Assembly: GCA_963576475.1 (NCBI GenBank)
Contig: OY754977.1
Location: forward strand, 35,011,872-35,075,871
From: Molanna angustata
Lineage: Eukaryota > Arthropoda > Insecta > Trichoptera > Molannidae
Direction: 5' to 3'
Length of the DNA stretch: 64,000 nucleotides
Each line of letters opens with the position of its first letter. Position 1 is the first letter of the stretch. A program made the translations under genes and the position numbers. Under the pieces are notes generated by a model, which had not been told where the DNA came from, did no database searches, and saw only the letters and a program-made list of their open reading frames with translations. This document shows, in pieces, positions 32,299-43,577 of this stretch.

Positions 32299-33062
32299 TC
32301 AACATATCAAAGGATTAGGCTCTGAGGAGGTCTCTATACTACCTAACAACCCTACTGATTCCCTGATGATTCCATACTGATGAATATTAACGTTTAAAAA
32401 ATCTTTAACGATTCTACATGTATTCATAATTACCGTTTTTTGCATTTTTATTATTAAATTTTTCGATAAATCTATAATTTCTAAATTACGGATTAACGAT
32501 TTTGGAATAATGCCAGTGGCTGAAATAATGAACGGTAATATTATTATTTTACGAGAATGCCAATGTCTCGTTACCTAAAGCGGTGTATTTTCTAACTATT
32601 TCATCAAAAGTTTTTATAATATTACTAGAATTTGGAATAGCCACGTCGCAAATATATGTTATTTTTTTAATATTATCATGTATTATTAAATCGGGTCTGT
32701 TATGTTGAATTGACCGGTCAGTTAATATTGTTTTATCGTAATAAAACGAAATATTATTATTGAAATTGAAATCGGATCATATTCATAATATGGTTTATGT
32801 TTATCGCGTCAATTAATTTATATTTAATAGCTAAATTTTGATGTATTATTTTTGCTACTTGGTTATGTCTAAATGTATATTCTGATTGCGCGAGAAAAGA
32901 ACTGTCCGATATTATATGATCGATTGTTTCCGGAAAAGCCAAACATTTCCAACAACTATCATCAACTACATTTATGTCTTTTATTAAAAATATTTTAGGA
33001 TGATGTATAATATGATACGTATTGTTAATTAATAAATAAATAATATAATATTTTTTACACAT
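32299..33062 (-). pseudogene. R4/Dong-like LINE C-terminus with restriction-like endonuclease
   Basis: The minus frame from 33062 contains a zinc-knuckle-like CWKCLAFPETIDHIISDS, then FRHNQVAKIIHQNLAIKYKL. It continues with DRSIQHNRPDLIIHD and ITYICDVAIPNSSNI, fitting the RPD...D arrangement of the restriction-like endonuclease in R2/R4-type LINEs. After a frameshift near 32575 it resumes with IISATGIIPKSLIRNLEII and MQKTVIMNTCRIV and stops at 32299. These elements cut their target with this domain. The RT portion is truncated away. Confidence 0.75.
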
Positions 33063-33331
33063 TTATTTGAAATAGGTAGGTACATTTCTATTGTATACTT
33101 TCATTGAATAAAAATTTAAAAACTAAATTTTTCAGTACATGAGAGAATTCTGTACCTATTATGAGTAACAATAATGATCTCTGTTCAATCAATATTATCG
33201 AGGTAGTCGTTGGAGTCACGCGTGTCGTGTTCTGGAAAGGTATTGATCCTCAGTCTTATGAATAGCCATGCAATATTGAAGTTACTATTAAAAGAAGAAG
33301 AAGACGATGATTTACTGTTGTATTAATATTA
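33063..33331. other. unassigned AT-rich DNA
   Basis: No gene is seen; an AAGAAGAAGAAGA run lies near 33293. Confidence 0.3.
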
Positions 33332-33608
33332 CTAGTTGCATGTAACACATGAGATCCAACTGTCGATTGCGATAGTATGTATGTATAGTTGAAGAATAAG
33401 TACCAAACTATAAACAAAAATCCAAATTATTCAATATTTTAAGAAATTTTGTTAAAAAAAAGGATAGAATGGAGGTCAGTCAGTATGTATGTACGGAGAT
33501 TAAGTATCAAACTATTAAATCTTCTTAGATATTGTGTGTAGGCGACTGCCATACAAATTGTAAAAAAAAATAAAGATGGTCTACTACAATGTTAATATTT
33601 TTTATAGG

Positions 33609-34721
<1,113 letters not shown>

Positions 34722-35191
34722 AAATTTTTGAGAACTCTGGAATTTTTTTGAAAAAACCAATTTGAGATTTTGTATTTGTCTATGTTTATATTATCAATCT
34801 TCAGCGTTCTAGCTTTTATGGTTTCTAAAATAAATGGAAAAATAAAGTAAAAATTCAAAAGTTGATAACCCCTGACTGAAACAAAAATTCAAAATTTTGA
34901 CTATAAAAGTTTTGTAGACCGATAACTGTTTATATATTCTGAAATTTTGGGCTCTGTAAATTGAGTGGATCAAAAGTTATAAGGGGGGGGGGACACAGAC
35001 ACACACACAGACACATATACACGAAACGTTGTAAATCCGTATATTGAACATAATGCTGCGATGCCTCTAAGTTGGTGTTTTTTTACTTCAAAGTTGGAAA
35101 AACCGTGAAAAATATAGACCCTACATACAAATCTCGCGTATCCTGGCTTGAAACATTGTCGATATGTTAAGAGAACAAATCGACAGTTGGA

Positions 35192-35454
35192 TAAGGTTTC
35201 TATTGTTTACTCATAGATTACCGTATCAAATGTCAGTCTTATTTAATTCCTGACATCTACACAAAGTATCACCAGTAACTAATGTTGTGTCTATATACTT
35301 ATCTATGTACAATGTTAATACACATATATTATACTGTAGCCTATATGTTGTAGTGTCGTGTGGAATAGGCAATTATCCCTCTTAGGTCCACATTCGGATC
35401 CTAGATCCAGGACCACAACTAGACGTTGTTCCACCTACATATTATTTTTGGATG
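35192..35454. other. unassigned DNA
   Basis: CGGATCCTAGATCCAGGACC at about 35396 is a small imperfect palindrome. No coding region is seen. Confidence 0.3.
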
Positions 35455-35810
35455 CTGTGCCAATCAAAAGTAAGGGTCTCTAAGGGTGTGATAAGACATG
35501 TGTTAGCTTATGGTTGTGAGACTTGGGCAAGTATTAAAAGCTACACCGAAGTCGACAAAATGAAGATTTTGCGATGGATTTTCAGTCACAAAACATGACA
35601 AAATGCGCAACGAGTAGCCGAGGTAGCCTTGGCATCCGTGACATGGCGGAAAAACTCCAAGAAAATATGATTAGATTGATCATGCAAAAAGAAGATCACC
35701 TGAATGAGGTATTGCGTTTTATTTAACCGGAACGATGTGGGATTGAAAATTCAAAGCTTCGATGGCGTGATGTGGTTAGGCGAGATGCTAAATTTATTTT
35801 CTTTGGGAAG
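35455..35810 (+). pseudogene. LINE RT C-terminal remnant, another RTE-like family
   Basis: Reading VIRHVLAYGCETWASIKSYT then DKMKILRWIFSHKT gives the ETW and LRW landmarks of RTE-like C-terminal regions. The sequence is otherwise unlike the main family in this window. Later parts are broken by stops. Confidence 0.55.
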
Positions 35811-35897
35811 CTACAGCTCATTTACAGTTTAATGATACAAAATTATTTTTACATTGTTAGAGCCAAAAAAAGCATTCCATCAACATAATATAAAAAC

Positions 35898-35902
<5 letters not shown>

Positions 35903-35982
<80 letters not shown>
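35903..35982 (+). repeat. (CA)n microsatellite
   Basis: Uninterrupted CA dinucleotides run for about 80 bases, followed by CATACATACATACATA. Confidence 0.95.
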
Positions 35983-35983
<1 letters not shown>

Positions 35984-37107
35984 ATCACACATACATACAT
36001 ACATAAGTACACATATATACACACATATACAACAACTAGGGAAGGAAAGAGAAATGAGAGAAGAGAGACTAGGAGGACATGCAGGACAGAGGGATATTGG
36101 TTGCGCATCACCTTCAGAACATCATATCTAAATCTGTAATATTTCGCGTTGAATATGACTATCTCAGCTGAGAATGTATTGTTATATTGGCTGCATATGC
36201 GTATAATTGTTGAATTTTGGAATATGAAGTAATTGAGGTCTACGAACCATTCTACCTGGAACATGGATACCTACTAGGTTGACAAGTTCAGGCGAGTCTA
36301 TGGCATTTTTCAAAATTTAAAAAAATCATCGCAATATCAATTTTAAATCAATTTTAATCAAAAATCATTTTTAAAAATCTCGCATCACCGAGGATGAAGC
36401 CAGGAGAGATAAAAGAGGAGGAGTAGGACCCGGGAAGCAGACCGGGAAACAGCGCTAGAAAAATTGATTGATTGATGTATTCATGAGAAAACTGACAAAT
36501 TAAAACAATCGATTTTGGCTTTGAAAATTGTTTGTTTTTGTAAAATTTTCAGATCTTGAATTTTCAAAAATTTTCGCGGCTCTTAAAAAAATATATCCCG
36601 AGGTCTTTCGTTTTGTTTCCCGCTGACAAGTGCCGCCCCTGGTGCGGCTGTCTCTACATCAACTTTTTAATGTGTGTAATAAATCACACCCGACTGCAAC
36701 TTTTAAACATTCGTGTACTCACCAACAAGTATTGTACCTACCAACAACTTTACAAATTTCGTCACTCGTAAAATGTCTCTTTCGTCGCAAATAGTATTCG
36801 TTGTATTGGGTATTAACCACTCTGAATTATAAAAATATAGGTTACGTCCTCATATGGTTTATACATTTTAATTAATATTTTGTACTTCATTTTAAAAGAA
36901 ATGTGGATATTGACAATAATTGACAGTACTTAAAATCGAGAATGCAGTAGCGTAAAGTGCTATTATTTTTAATTAAAATTTAATCAATGGATTACGACAC
37001 TATTTATTTTTGGAAATATTTTTTTAAGAATGAATATGTCCTTGAAACAAGTACATAAACGTCCTCATACATTCCCTAAACTACTATAAATAAAACTAAA
37101 AACTACA
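35983..37107. other. unassigned DNA
   Basis: Minus-strand frame 36264-35857 runs through the microsatellite and is not convincing. A GC-richer patch at 36385-36450 (GGACCCGGGAAGCAGACC) and another at 36600-36660 have no recognised homology. 36556-36771 is an open frame without domains. Confidence 0.3.
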
Positions 37108-38006
37108 ACTTGATGATCAAGACCTATCCAATTATAGGCCAATATCAAATCTCTCAAATTTAAGCAAAATCCTAGAAAAATTAATATCTGTACGCCTAGT
37201 GAATTATTTGGACTGTAACAGATTGCTTCCGAGTATAAAATCGGCATACAGAAAACATCATTCAACGGAAAGTGGACTAATAAGGATCTTATCGGATTTG
37301 ATCATGTCTGTTAATAAAGGTAACGTGGCTTTAATAGCTGCATTGGATTTGAGTGCGGCGTTCGACACAGTGGACCATCAAATTCTACTGAGTAGGCTAG
37401 AGAATTCTTTCGGAATACGAAACAAAGCGATTGATTTTTTTAAGTCGTATCTGATAGATAGATGTCATGCAGTAAAGTATAACGGACATATTTCACAAAT
37501 ACTATCAGCTGAAACAGGCGTTCCACAGGGTTCTGTACTAGGCCCTATTCTATACACCTTATATACATGTGACATTCAAAAAATCATACATTCATTTGGA
37601 CTTTGGTCACATATTTATGCAGATGACACCCAAATATATTTTTTCTGTAAGCCAAGTGAAATACAAACACTGAAAAATAATATTGAAAATTGTATAACTG
37701 AAATAAACTCCTGGATGTCTCCAAATAGACTTACATTAAATACTGATAAAACGGAATTTTTATGGATTGCAACCCATAGAAAGCAACATACAATTGATCC
37801 ATCACCATTTAATATTAATGGTGACAACATAACACCAAAATCTTCAATTAAACTACTTGGAATTCACTTGGATTCCGAATTGTCATTTGAAACCCAGATT
37901 AATAATACTGTAAGCACATGTTTTTACCAACTGCGGAAATTGAAACCAATAAGAAAAAGTTTACCAGTAGATGCAGCACGTTTGCTGATAAATGCGCTTG
38001 TGGTTT
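37108..38006 (+). pseudogene. CR1/L2-like reverse transcriptase, central domain
   Basis: The frame enters with SNYRPISNLSNLSKILEKLI before the first ATG at 37199. It keeps RT motifs in order: KSAYRKHHSTES, ALDLSAAFDTVDHQILL (motif A with the catalytic Asp), GVPQGSVLGPILY, and YADDTQIYF (the catalytic YADD). NRLTLNTDKTEFLW and KLLGIHLDSELSF follow. No stop occurs across about 300 residues, so the element is fairly young. It ends at ALVV, where the insertion begins. Confidence 0.9.
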
Positions 38007-38482
38007 TGTGGCGAGGATGTACCTCCCCATCATCGATGCCATCTCGCTCGGACGATCTCGCTTCTCACGAAGATTGCCGAAGACGACCGAGAGACAGCGC
38101 ATCGTATTTCAATCAACTAACGTGGCGATTCATTCGCTCGTCAGCGTCAGCCCAGCGTTCAAGCACAGTGTTCAATAATTATAATATTTTATCCCGACCG
38201 ACCCTAGTATCGCGAAGCAATCTAATTAAATTTGTTAACTGTTTTAATATGAAAATATAATTAATCTGAGTAAGTTTTCTTTTATTATGAAACCTATCAT
38301 CATTCTATGTATTATTTAAATTCTAAATAAATAGCTGAGTAAAACAATTGCAATATCTAAAAATAGTTGTATGTGTTTTGGGAGATGAATTTAGAACACG
38401 CAATAAAATCGCAAACTTTTCTGATTTCTTATTAATAATCTTATTAAATATAAAACATCCTCCCAACGCACATACCGCTAAA
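38007..38482 (+). mobile_element. 476-bp insertion in LINE, possible solo LTR
   Basis: The interrupted codons ALVV and SRLDYC rejoin exactly if 38007-38482 plus one copy of GTTT is removed. GTTT at 38003-38006 and 38483-38486 is the target duplication. The insert starts TGTGGCGAGGATG, is GC-rich for its first 150 bases, then AT-rich with an AATAAA near 38328. The size, the 4-bp duplication and this base layout suit a gypsy-type solo LTR. The right end (CCGCTAAA) lacks the usual CA, so identity is uncertain. Confidence 0.65.
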
Positions 38483-38953
38483 GTTTCAAGATTGGACTAC
38501 TGCTACAGTATATATGGTGGTCTACAACAAATCCAATTGGATCGTCTTCAATCCGTCTTTAACGCTGCTGCCAGATTAATTAAGGGCTCATCAAAATTTG
38601 AACACATCACTCCACTATTGAGAGACCTGCACTGGCTACGTGTTCCGGAGCGTATTTTGTTCAAAGACTGTTGGATGGTGCATAAAGCGGTAAATGGAAA
38701 GGCACCATCATACATAACGGAGCTATGTATACCACAGCAGATGACAAACCGGAGGACAAGGCTTCGATCTGCAGCATCTGCCGCTGGACGTTTATCTGAG
38801 AAAAACCGGTGTCACTTCACTAAATTCGGTGAACGTGCTTTTGCTGTAAGGGCACCGACTCAGTGGAACAATCTGCCACCAACCATCAGAGTAATTAATA
38901 GTGAATTTAGTTTTAAAAAACATTTAAAAACTCATCTTATAGTGTACTTATAG
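38483..38953 (+). pseudogene. CR1/L2-like LINE ORF2 C-terminal domain
   Basis: It continues the RT frame after the insertion: SRLDYCYSIYGGLQQIQLDR, LQSVFNAAARLI, HITPLLRDLHWLRVPERI, YITELCIPQQ, then FAVRAPTQWNNLPPTIRVIN and stop. It parallels the minus-strand copy at 17705-18258. This region follows the polymerase thumb and is conserved in CR1/L2-type LINEs. Confidence 0.88.
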
Positions 38954-39036
38954 TGTAATTGTAAAGCGCCCTTGAGGTGGACACACAAAAACGGCGCTAT
39001 ATAAGTATGCCAGTTTTTATTATTATTATTATTAAA

Positions 39037-39136
39037 CGCTTGTGCTATAAGTGAACGAAATCGGTCGTGGCAGGATTCGAACTCGCGACCACTTGATTAC
39101 TAACCCAGCCCGCTAACCGCTCTGCTACCACCCATC
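39037..39136 (-). mobile_element. SINE-B with tRNA-like head, inverted
   Basis: The minus strand reads GATGGGTGGTAGCAGAGCGG, then GGGTTAGTAATC and GCGAGTTCGAATCCTGCC, matching 28342-28452. Its 3' end meets the (TTA)n tail of the preceding LINE. With two copies in 64 kb this is a family. Confidence 0.7.
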
Positions 39137-39234
39137 TATAATAACATGTGCCCCAGTACCTACATTTATAAATACTAGGTACATATTGCGTAAGATCAGG
39201 AGTATTTTTTTTTAATTAATTATGTGAATCCGAT

Positions 39235-39410
39235 ATTGGTATGGTCACGTCCAAATGATGAACAGCAGCAGACTTCATCATATTGTGCTGCACAATCAGC
39301 CTAACAGTAGACCGCCTAAATATGGGGGGATAGCTGGGAGTCTACTTCGCAGGAGGAACAGACCTCTTAAAACAGACTCAAAGGACCACTTAAAAGAAGA
39401 CGAATAATGC
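39235..39410 (+). pseudogene. LINE C-terminal remnant (uncertain)
   Basis: WYGHVQMMNSSRLHHIVLH is readable at 39237-39295, resembling the RWYGHV landmark of RTE-like C-termini. The rest is too decayed to place. Confidence 0.35.
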
Positions 39411-39507
39411 AACTAAATAACATTAAAAAAACAATATGTATTTAAATTTCTTAAAAATTTTATAAACATTTAAAATAAAAAAACGTTTATAACTTAATTC
39501 CACTTTT

Positions 39508-39600
39508 TATTTAGACTACAACCTACAACCGGTTTCATGCTAAGCACATTTTCATTACTTGAAAATGTGGTTAGCACGAAGCCGGTTATAGGTCGTTTTT
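39508..39600. repeat. inverted pair of hammerhead-like sequence
   Basis: 39520-39554 and 39560-39593 are inverted copies (ACAACCGGTTTCATGCTAAG against its inverse) separated by five bases. Each resembles motif 1 at 16216-16252, and the left copy keeps a GAAACCGG when read on the minus strand. Core boxes are degenerate in both. Confidence 0.5.
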
Positions 39601-39914
39601 TATTTTTAATGTTTATTAAAAAAATTAAGAAATTTTAATGGAATTCCATCATGAACTTACGATCAAAAAATTAAATCTAATTAATATGTCCTATTCACAT
39701 TAAAAAGAACGTCAAAATATATTTTATCAAAAAGTGACACGATTAGAAAATCCAATATTGTTCGAATTCACAAAATATTCTTTCTAGGTCAATCTAACTC
39801 ATTTCGACATTTGTGGCCTTTTTGGCAAATAGATACATTCAAGTAAATCTTCCAAATTCAATGTCATTCTTTTTATATATTTTAAACCAAGGGTTCAACT
39901 TTTATAATACATTT
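39601..39914. other. unassigned AT-rich DNA
   Basis: No coding signal or repeat match is seen. Confidence 0.3.
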
Positions 39915-40085
39915 CAATACGTCATGTCTCTAACGGGCTAGGCAGAGAGAACCAAATGCCATAAACACCTAACCTCGCAAACATTCATGACATCATTTAC
40001 ATTAATGCTTCGTCTTATATGTACGGTGATTGTTTAAACTTCTTTCAAAATACCATTCAGACTCTGCCTAATAAATTGGTATTAT
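39915..40085 (-). pseudogene. RTE-like LINE 3' fragment
   Basis: CGTCATGTCTCTAACGGGCT, AGGCAGAGAGAACCAAATGC and CATTAATGCTTCGTCTTATA follow the layout at 13435-13560. It is terminal sequence only and strongly decayed. It abuts Helitron 1. Confidence 0.5.
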
Positions 40086-40240
40086 TATATCATTACTAGC
40101 TGACCCGGCAAACGTTGTTTTGCCATATAAATTATTTCTTGTGAATAATAACTTATTATTGTAAGTATGTGGGGATGGGGTCTATGAGTGAAAGATGAAT
40201 GGAGCGCTGTGGATGATGACGGCCTATAAAAATAACAAAA

Positions 40241-40490
40241 CGGCCTCCATGACTCAGTGGGTTGGGTATCTGACTGCTGATCCACAGGTCCCGGGTCCGA
40301 TTCTCGGTGGAGACACAGTTTTTACAATTGTGCTTTCGATCTGGATCTGTGAGAAGATAAATATCGTAAGTCTCCAGAATGTGGCAATTTTTTTGGGTGC
40401 GTGTTAAATAATTATTTGACATAGCACCTGTTAGTTGCCCGAGAAGCTACATTAAATAAAAATAAAATAAATTAAATTAAATTAAATAAA
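40241..40490 (+). mobile_element. SINE-A inserted in Helitron 1
   Basis: CTGACTGCTGATCCACAGGT and a GGGTCCGATTCTCGG B-box region match SINE-A, and the tail is AAATAAAATAAATTAAATT-like. Helitron 2 has the uninterrupted site (CTATAAAAATAACAAAACAC at about 58313), so the insertion came after the two Helitrons diverged. Confidence 0.85.
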
Positions 40491-40671
40491 ACACCAACCA
40501 TTCATTTTCTTAATTCAATGTACCTACTTCATTAACTTAACTCACATATTCAAAGCTTGATCTCATAAAAATTAAATGTAAATTAAAAAAACCGATACAT
40601 ATTTTTTATCTTAAATTATGCCAATTAAAAAAAAAACAATATCAATCTCGAAGAACAGTGTGCAATGTTTT

Positions 40672-41779
40672 TGTCCGTCCGTCTTTAGCCAACACAATCA
40701 AACTGGATGGTTTGCCCATGCCACGTATAATTGTCCATGTGAAAAGCATGGTGTGCCCAAATCTAAGCCATAAACAGACATCGTTTGGCGTTTTGTGACT
40801 TATTGATTGTCATTGAGAATGCCAATCTATTTGGATATTGAACGCGTTTTAATGCAATTACCACTTCTATGGCAATCATTGAGATTCGTGACAGCAATTC
40901 ATTTTCGCCTCGGAACTTGCCATTCAAAATGCAACTATTCCATCGCCGATATCCAACAATTGTTTTGAGAATGTTTTGAGAATGTATCAGCGGATGGATC
41001 TTGAAGCATTTGAACGCGCATGTTTACTTTTAGCTGTACCTACTTTTTCAACATTACGCCACAGTGGCGATGATTTCAAGCAAGCATTGATCTCATCAGC
41101 GTACGTTGAACGTAGAATGACGGGAATTGTTTGTCTGAAATCACCTGAAAGGAATAACAGAGAGCCGCCGAATAGTTTGTCGTTGTTTTTTATATCATTC
41201 AGTGTCCTGTTCAACGCCTCAAGCGAATTTTTGTGTGCCATAGTGAATTCATCCCAGATGATAGTTTATCCCAGCTGTTCTGCTTCCATCTAATAAAGTT
41301 GCTGCAATGCCAGATGATGCAACAGTCAATGCGATGCCATTATTTGATCGTATTTCGGCGAGAATTAGCGAAATGAGAAATGTTTTGCCAGTTCCACCTG
41401 GTGCATCCAAAAAAAAGAATCCACCTTTTCCTCCCAAAACTGCCTGCATAATGCGGTCGTAAATGATTCTTTGTTCATCAGTCAGTAGTGAGACATTACG
41501 ATTCAGTTTACCGCATGGTCCATGAATCATGTTTCTTGTAACAATATCGTACAGTGGTTGATCAGTAGACGGATCTGGAATTTTCGCAGAAATTATACTA
41601 TCGATTTCCTCACTGATCGATGTACAAACAATAATAATGGCCGAAAACTGTGTAGAGAGTGAGAGAAAGCTTATTGTGTGATAGGGAGATAGGAAACCGC
41701 CATCTTTCTCGTCCTTACTCCTTGCTGTTTGCTGGTTGAGAGGTGACACCTGTATAACAATCGCACTTTCTGTTTTCAC
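40672..41779 (-). pseudogene. Helitron PIF1-type helicase, broken
   Basis: Minus-strand pieces in order are TDEQRIIYDRIMQAVLGGKG, FFLDAPGGTGKTFLISLILA (Walker A), SSGIAATLLDG, then LFGGSLLFLSGDFRQTIPVI (Walker B/helicase motif region) and STYADEINACLKSSPLWRNV. A late block reads SHGQLYVAWANHPSLIVLA (helicase motif VI region, about 40685-40745). The stretch between them is deleted relative to Helitron 2. Several stops and frameshifts are present. PIF1-type helicases unwind DNA during rolling-circle transposition. Confidence 0.88.
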
Positions 41780-41849
41780 TGGGTTAAATACATGAAATGC
41801 CCCTGCATATCTGAAAGAAATATTTCAACCGTTGGCCTCTCATGGACTC

Positions 41850-42185
41850 CCACTTCGGTCTAGAGAAGAGAACCCTTGCCATCTCACCTCACGTTACAGA
41901 TTATTATTCATCTTCCTTCACTATTCATGCTGCCCGGCTGTGATATTAGAACTGCCACATCACTTCCAATTTTCAAATCTCGTCTTAAATGCTCACTCTT
42001 CCTCTCAATTTCACTTTCCATCCCTTTTGTTCGCTCCTTATTTGTGTTATTATGTATATGCCGAAACTATGTTATGTACTTTTGATCTCAGATGGTTGAC
42101 TGGAAGAAATTGTCTCCAGGCAATAAGTCCGCCATTTGTACTATGTACATTTATGTATGTACAAAAAAGTGTTATATAAATAAAT
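41850..42185 (+). pseudogene. LINE 3' end nested in Helitron 1
   Basis: Coding traces (HLTLQIIIHLPSLF, ILELP) and the 3' UTR GGTTGACTGGAAGAAATTG followed by AATAAGTCCGCCATTTGTA suggest a non-LTR retrotransposon end with an AATAAATAAA tail. The same fragment sits at the equivalent place in Helitron 2, so it was present in their common ancestor. Confidence 0.6.
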
Positions 42186-42544
42186 AAAAATATATCGTAC
42201 GACAATGATTAATCAATTGCGATCTTGCAACCCTATCTGTGAAGCATCTGTGGATAAAAGTAAAAATAGTAATATCGCTTTTAATAAATAGGGGTTAGTG
42301 GTAAAAGGGTGTAAATTTAGGTTTATAAGTATTTTTATTGCCAATTCATAAAAAAAATTAAAAAAATTTTTTGTCAAAAAACTAAAAAGGAGAGGGCCAC
42401 CCTTATCACATCGAGGTATAAAAAATAGCCTACAACATATTCTCAGACCTACCAAATAAACGCAAAAAAATCATAAAAATCGGTCAAGCCGTTTCGGAGG
42501 AGTTCGATAACAAACACTGTGACACGAGATTTTTATATATTAGA

Positions 42545-43195
42545 TTAATTATATCGTCGTTATAAATTCTTGATATTTTCAAATCAAATATAAATTTTAC
42601 AGTCTATTTATTGTGATTTCACAAATCACAAATGGAATTACCTACATACCTACTTAAAAAAGTCATTAATAATTTCTGTCAATACTTTCTATCTTCGATA
42701 AATGGAATGGAATCGACTTTGTGTTGTATTATTTCATTTTAAAGTTGTAATGGGTACTTTTGTAAGATAATTTAGTAAGAAGATTAAATAGAAGATTGTA
42801 TCTGTTTACTCCATTTCATCAATTCTCTTAAAATAAATTGTCTTCCATACTAAGGCTGTGTTTCTCGAACAAAGATTAAAGTAAAAGTATAGTTAAAATA
42901 CTTTGATTTCATAACATTTTTCAAAAGTTTTGATTGTTTCATTGAAATGTAATGCCGTCAAACAACGAATTTTTGAACAATTTCATGAATGCCAATTTCA
43001 CGATAATGAGTGAGAGATATGTACTACTGGTAGGTACAAAAATATTTAAAAAGATTTATTCACATTACTCAGTAACTGAAGGTTTACACTATTTGTACTA
43101 ACATAATATGTAAAATATGTATCCACGTAACTCAGTAACTGAAGGTTTATACTATTGGTACGAACATATGTAAAAAGATTATCAATCTTTGTATA
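42545..43195. other. unassigned AT-rich DNA
   Basis: A direct repeat of CTCAGTAACTGAAGGTTTA occurs at about 43068 and 43132. No gene is seen. Confidence 0.35.
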
Positions 43196-43340
43196 TATAA
43201 TTCTTCTGTACGTGTGTATGTCACTGAACTCCTCCTAAACGGCTGAACCGCGCATTTTGATGAAATTTTTTGTGGGTGTTTGTGTGAGTCCCAGAATGGA
43301 TTAGATTCACAAAAAGGAATTTTATAAAAATATCAATCGT
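43196..43340 (+). mobile_element. Helitron-like 5' end fragment
   Basis: TCTTTGTATATATAATTCTT follows an A. CACTGAACTCCTCC, AACGGCTGAACCG and GATGAAATTTTTTGTG come next. This is the 5' end layout of the larger Helitrons in the window (CTCCTCCGAAACGGCTTGAC in Helitron 1). No 3' end is found nearby. Confidence 0.5.
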
Positions 43341-43577
43341 CATAAGTATTTTCGGAATATGCATTTTGAATAATGGCGACATTGCTTTGATATGTCATAA
43401 TATTATGAAATGTTGGTTATGCCATTAAAACTTGATATTTTTCTCAAGGCTGTCTAGTATTTTATTTGCTGTCGTGCTGGCAAGGCTGTCTGTATTTTAT
43501 GCAATTATTTAGTTATATGTACCTATATTTTTTTATTATTGTTGTATGAAGCTATTTAGTATTTTTACAAGTATATT

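Larger units (their letters stand above)
37108..39030 (+). mobile_element. CR1/L2-like LINE, 5' truncated and interrupted
   Basis: It covers RT coding sequence (37108-38006 and 38483-38953), the GCGCCC..GGCGCT 3' UTR and a (TTA)n tail ending near 39030. 5' truncation and a short-repeat tail are usual for this group. A 476-bp insertion at 38007-38482 breaks the coding region. Confidence 0.85.
40096..42544 (-). mobile_element. Helitron 1, decayed
   Basis: The minus strand starts TCTAATATATAAAAATCTCG at 42544 after an A. It ends with a GGCAAA/TTTGCC hairpin and CTAG at 40096, followed by T. These are Helitron ends and the A/T insertion rule. The interior has a broken PIF1-type helicase (about 40672-41779), a LINE 3' piece (41850-42185) and a SINE-A insertion (40241-40490). 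The Rep nuclease is not found. The 2.4-kb copy is non-autonomous and parallels Helitron 2. Confidence 0.88.

Noticed and set aside
37065..38102. Minus-strand frames opposite the LINE RT
   Set aside because: These are shadows of the well supported plus-strand reverse transcriptase.
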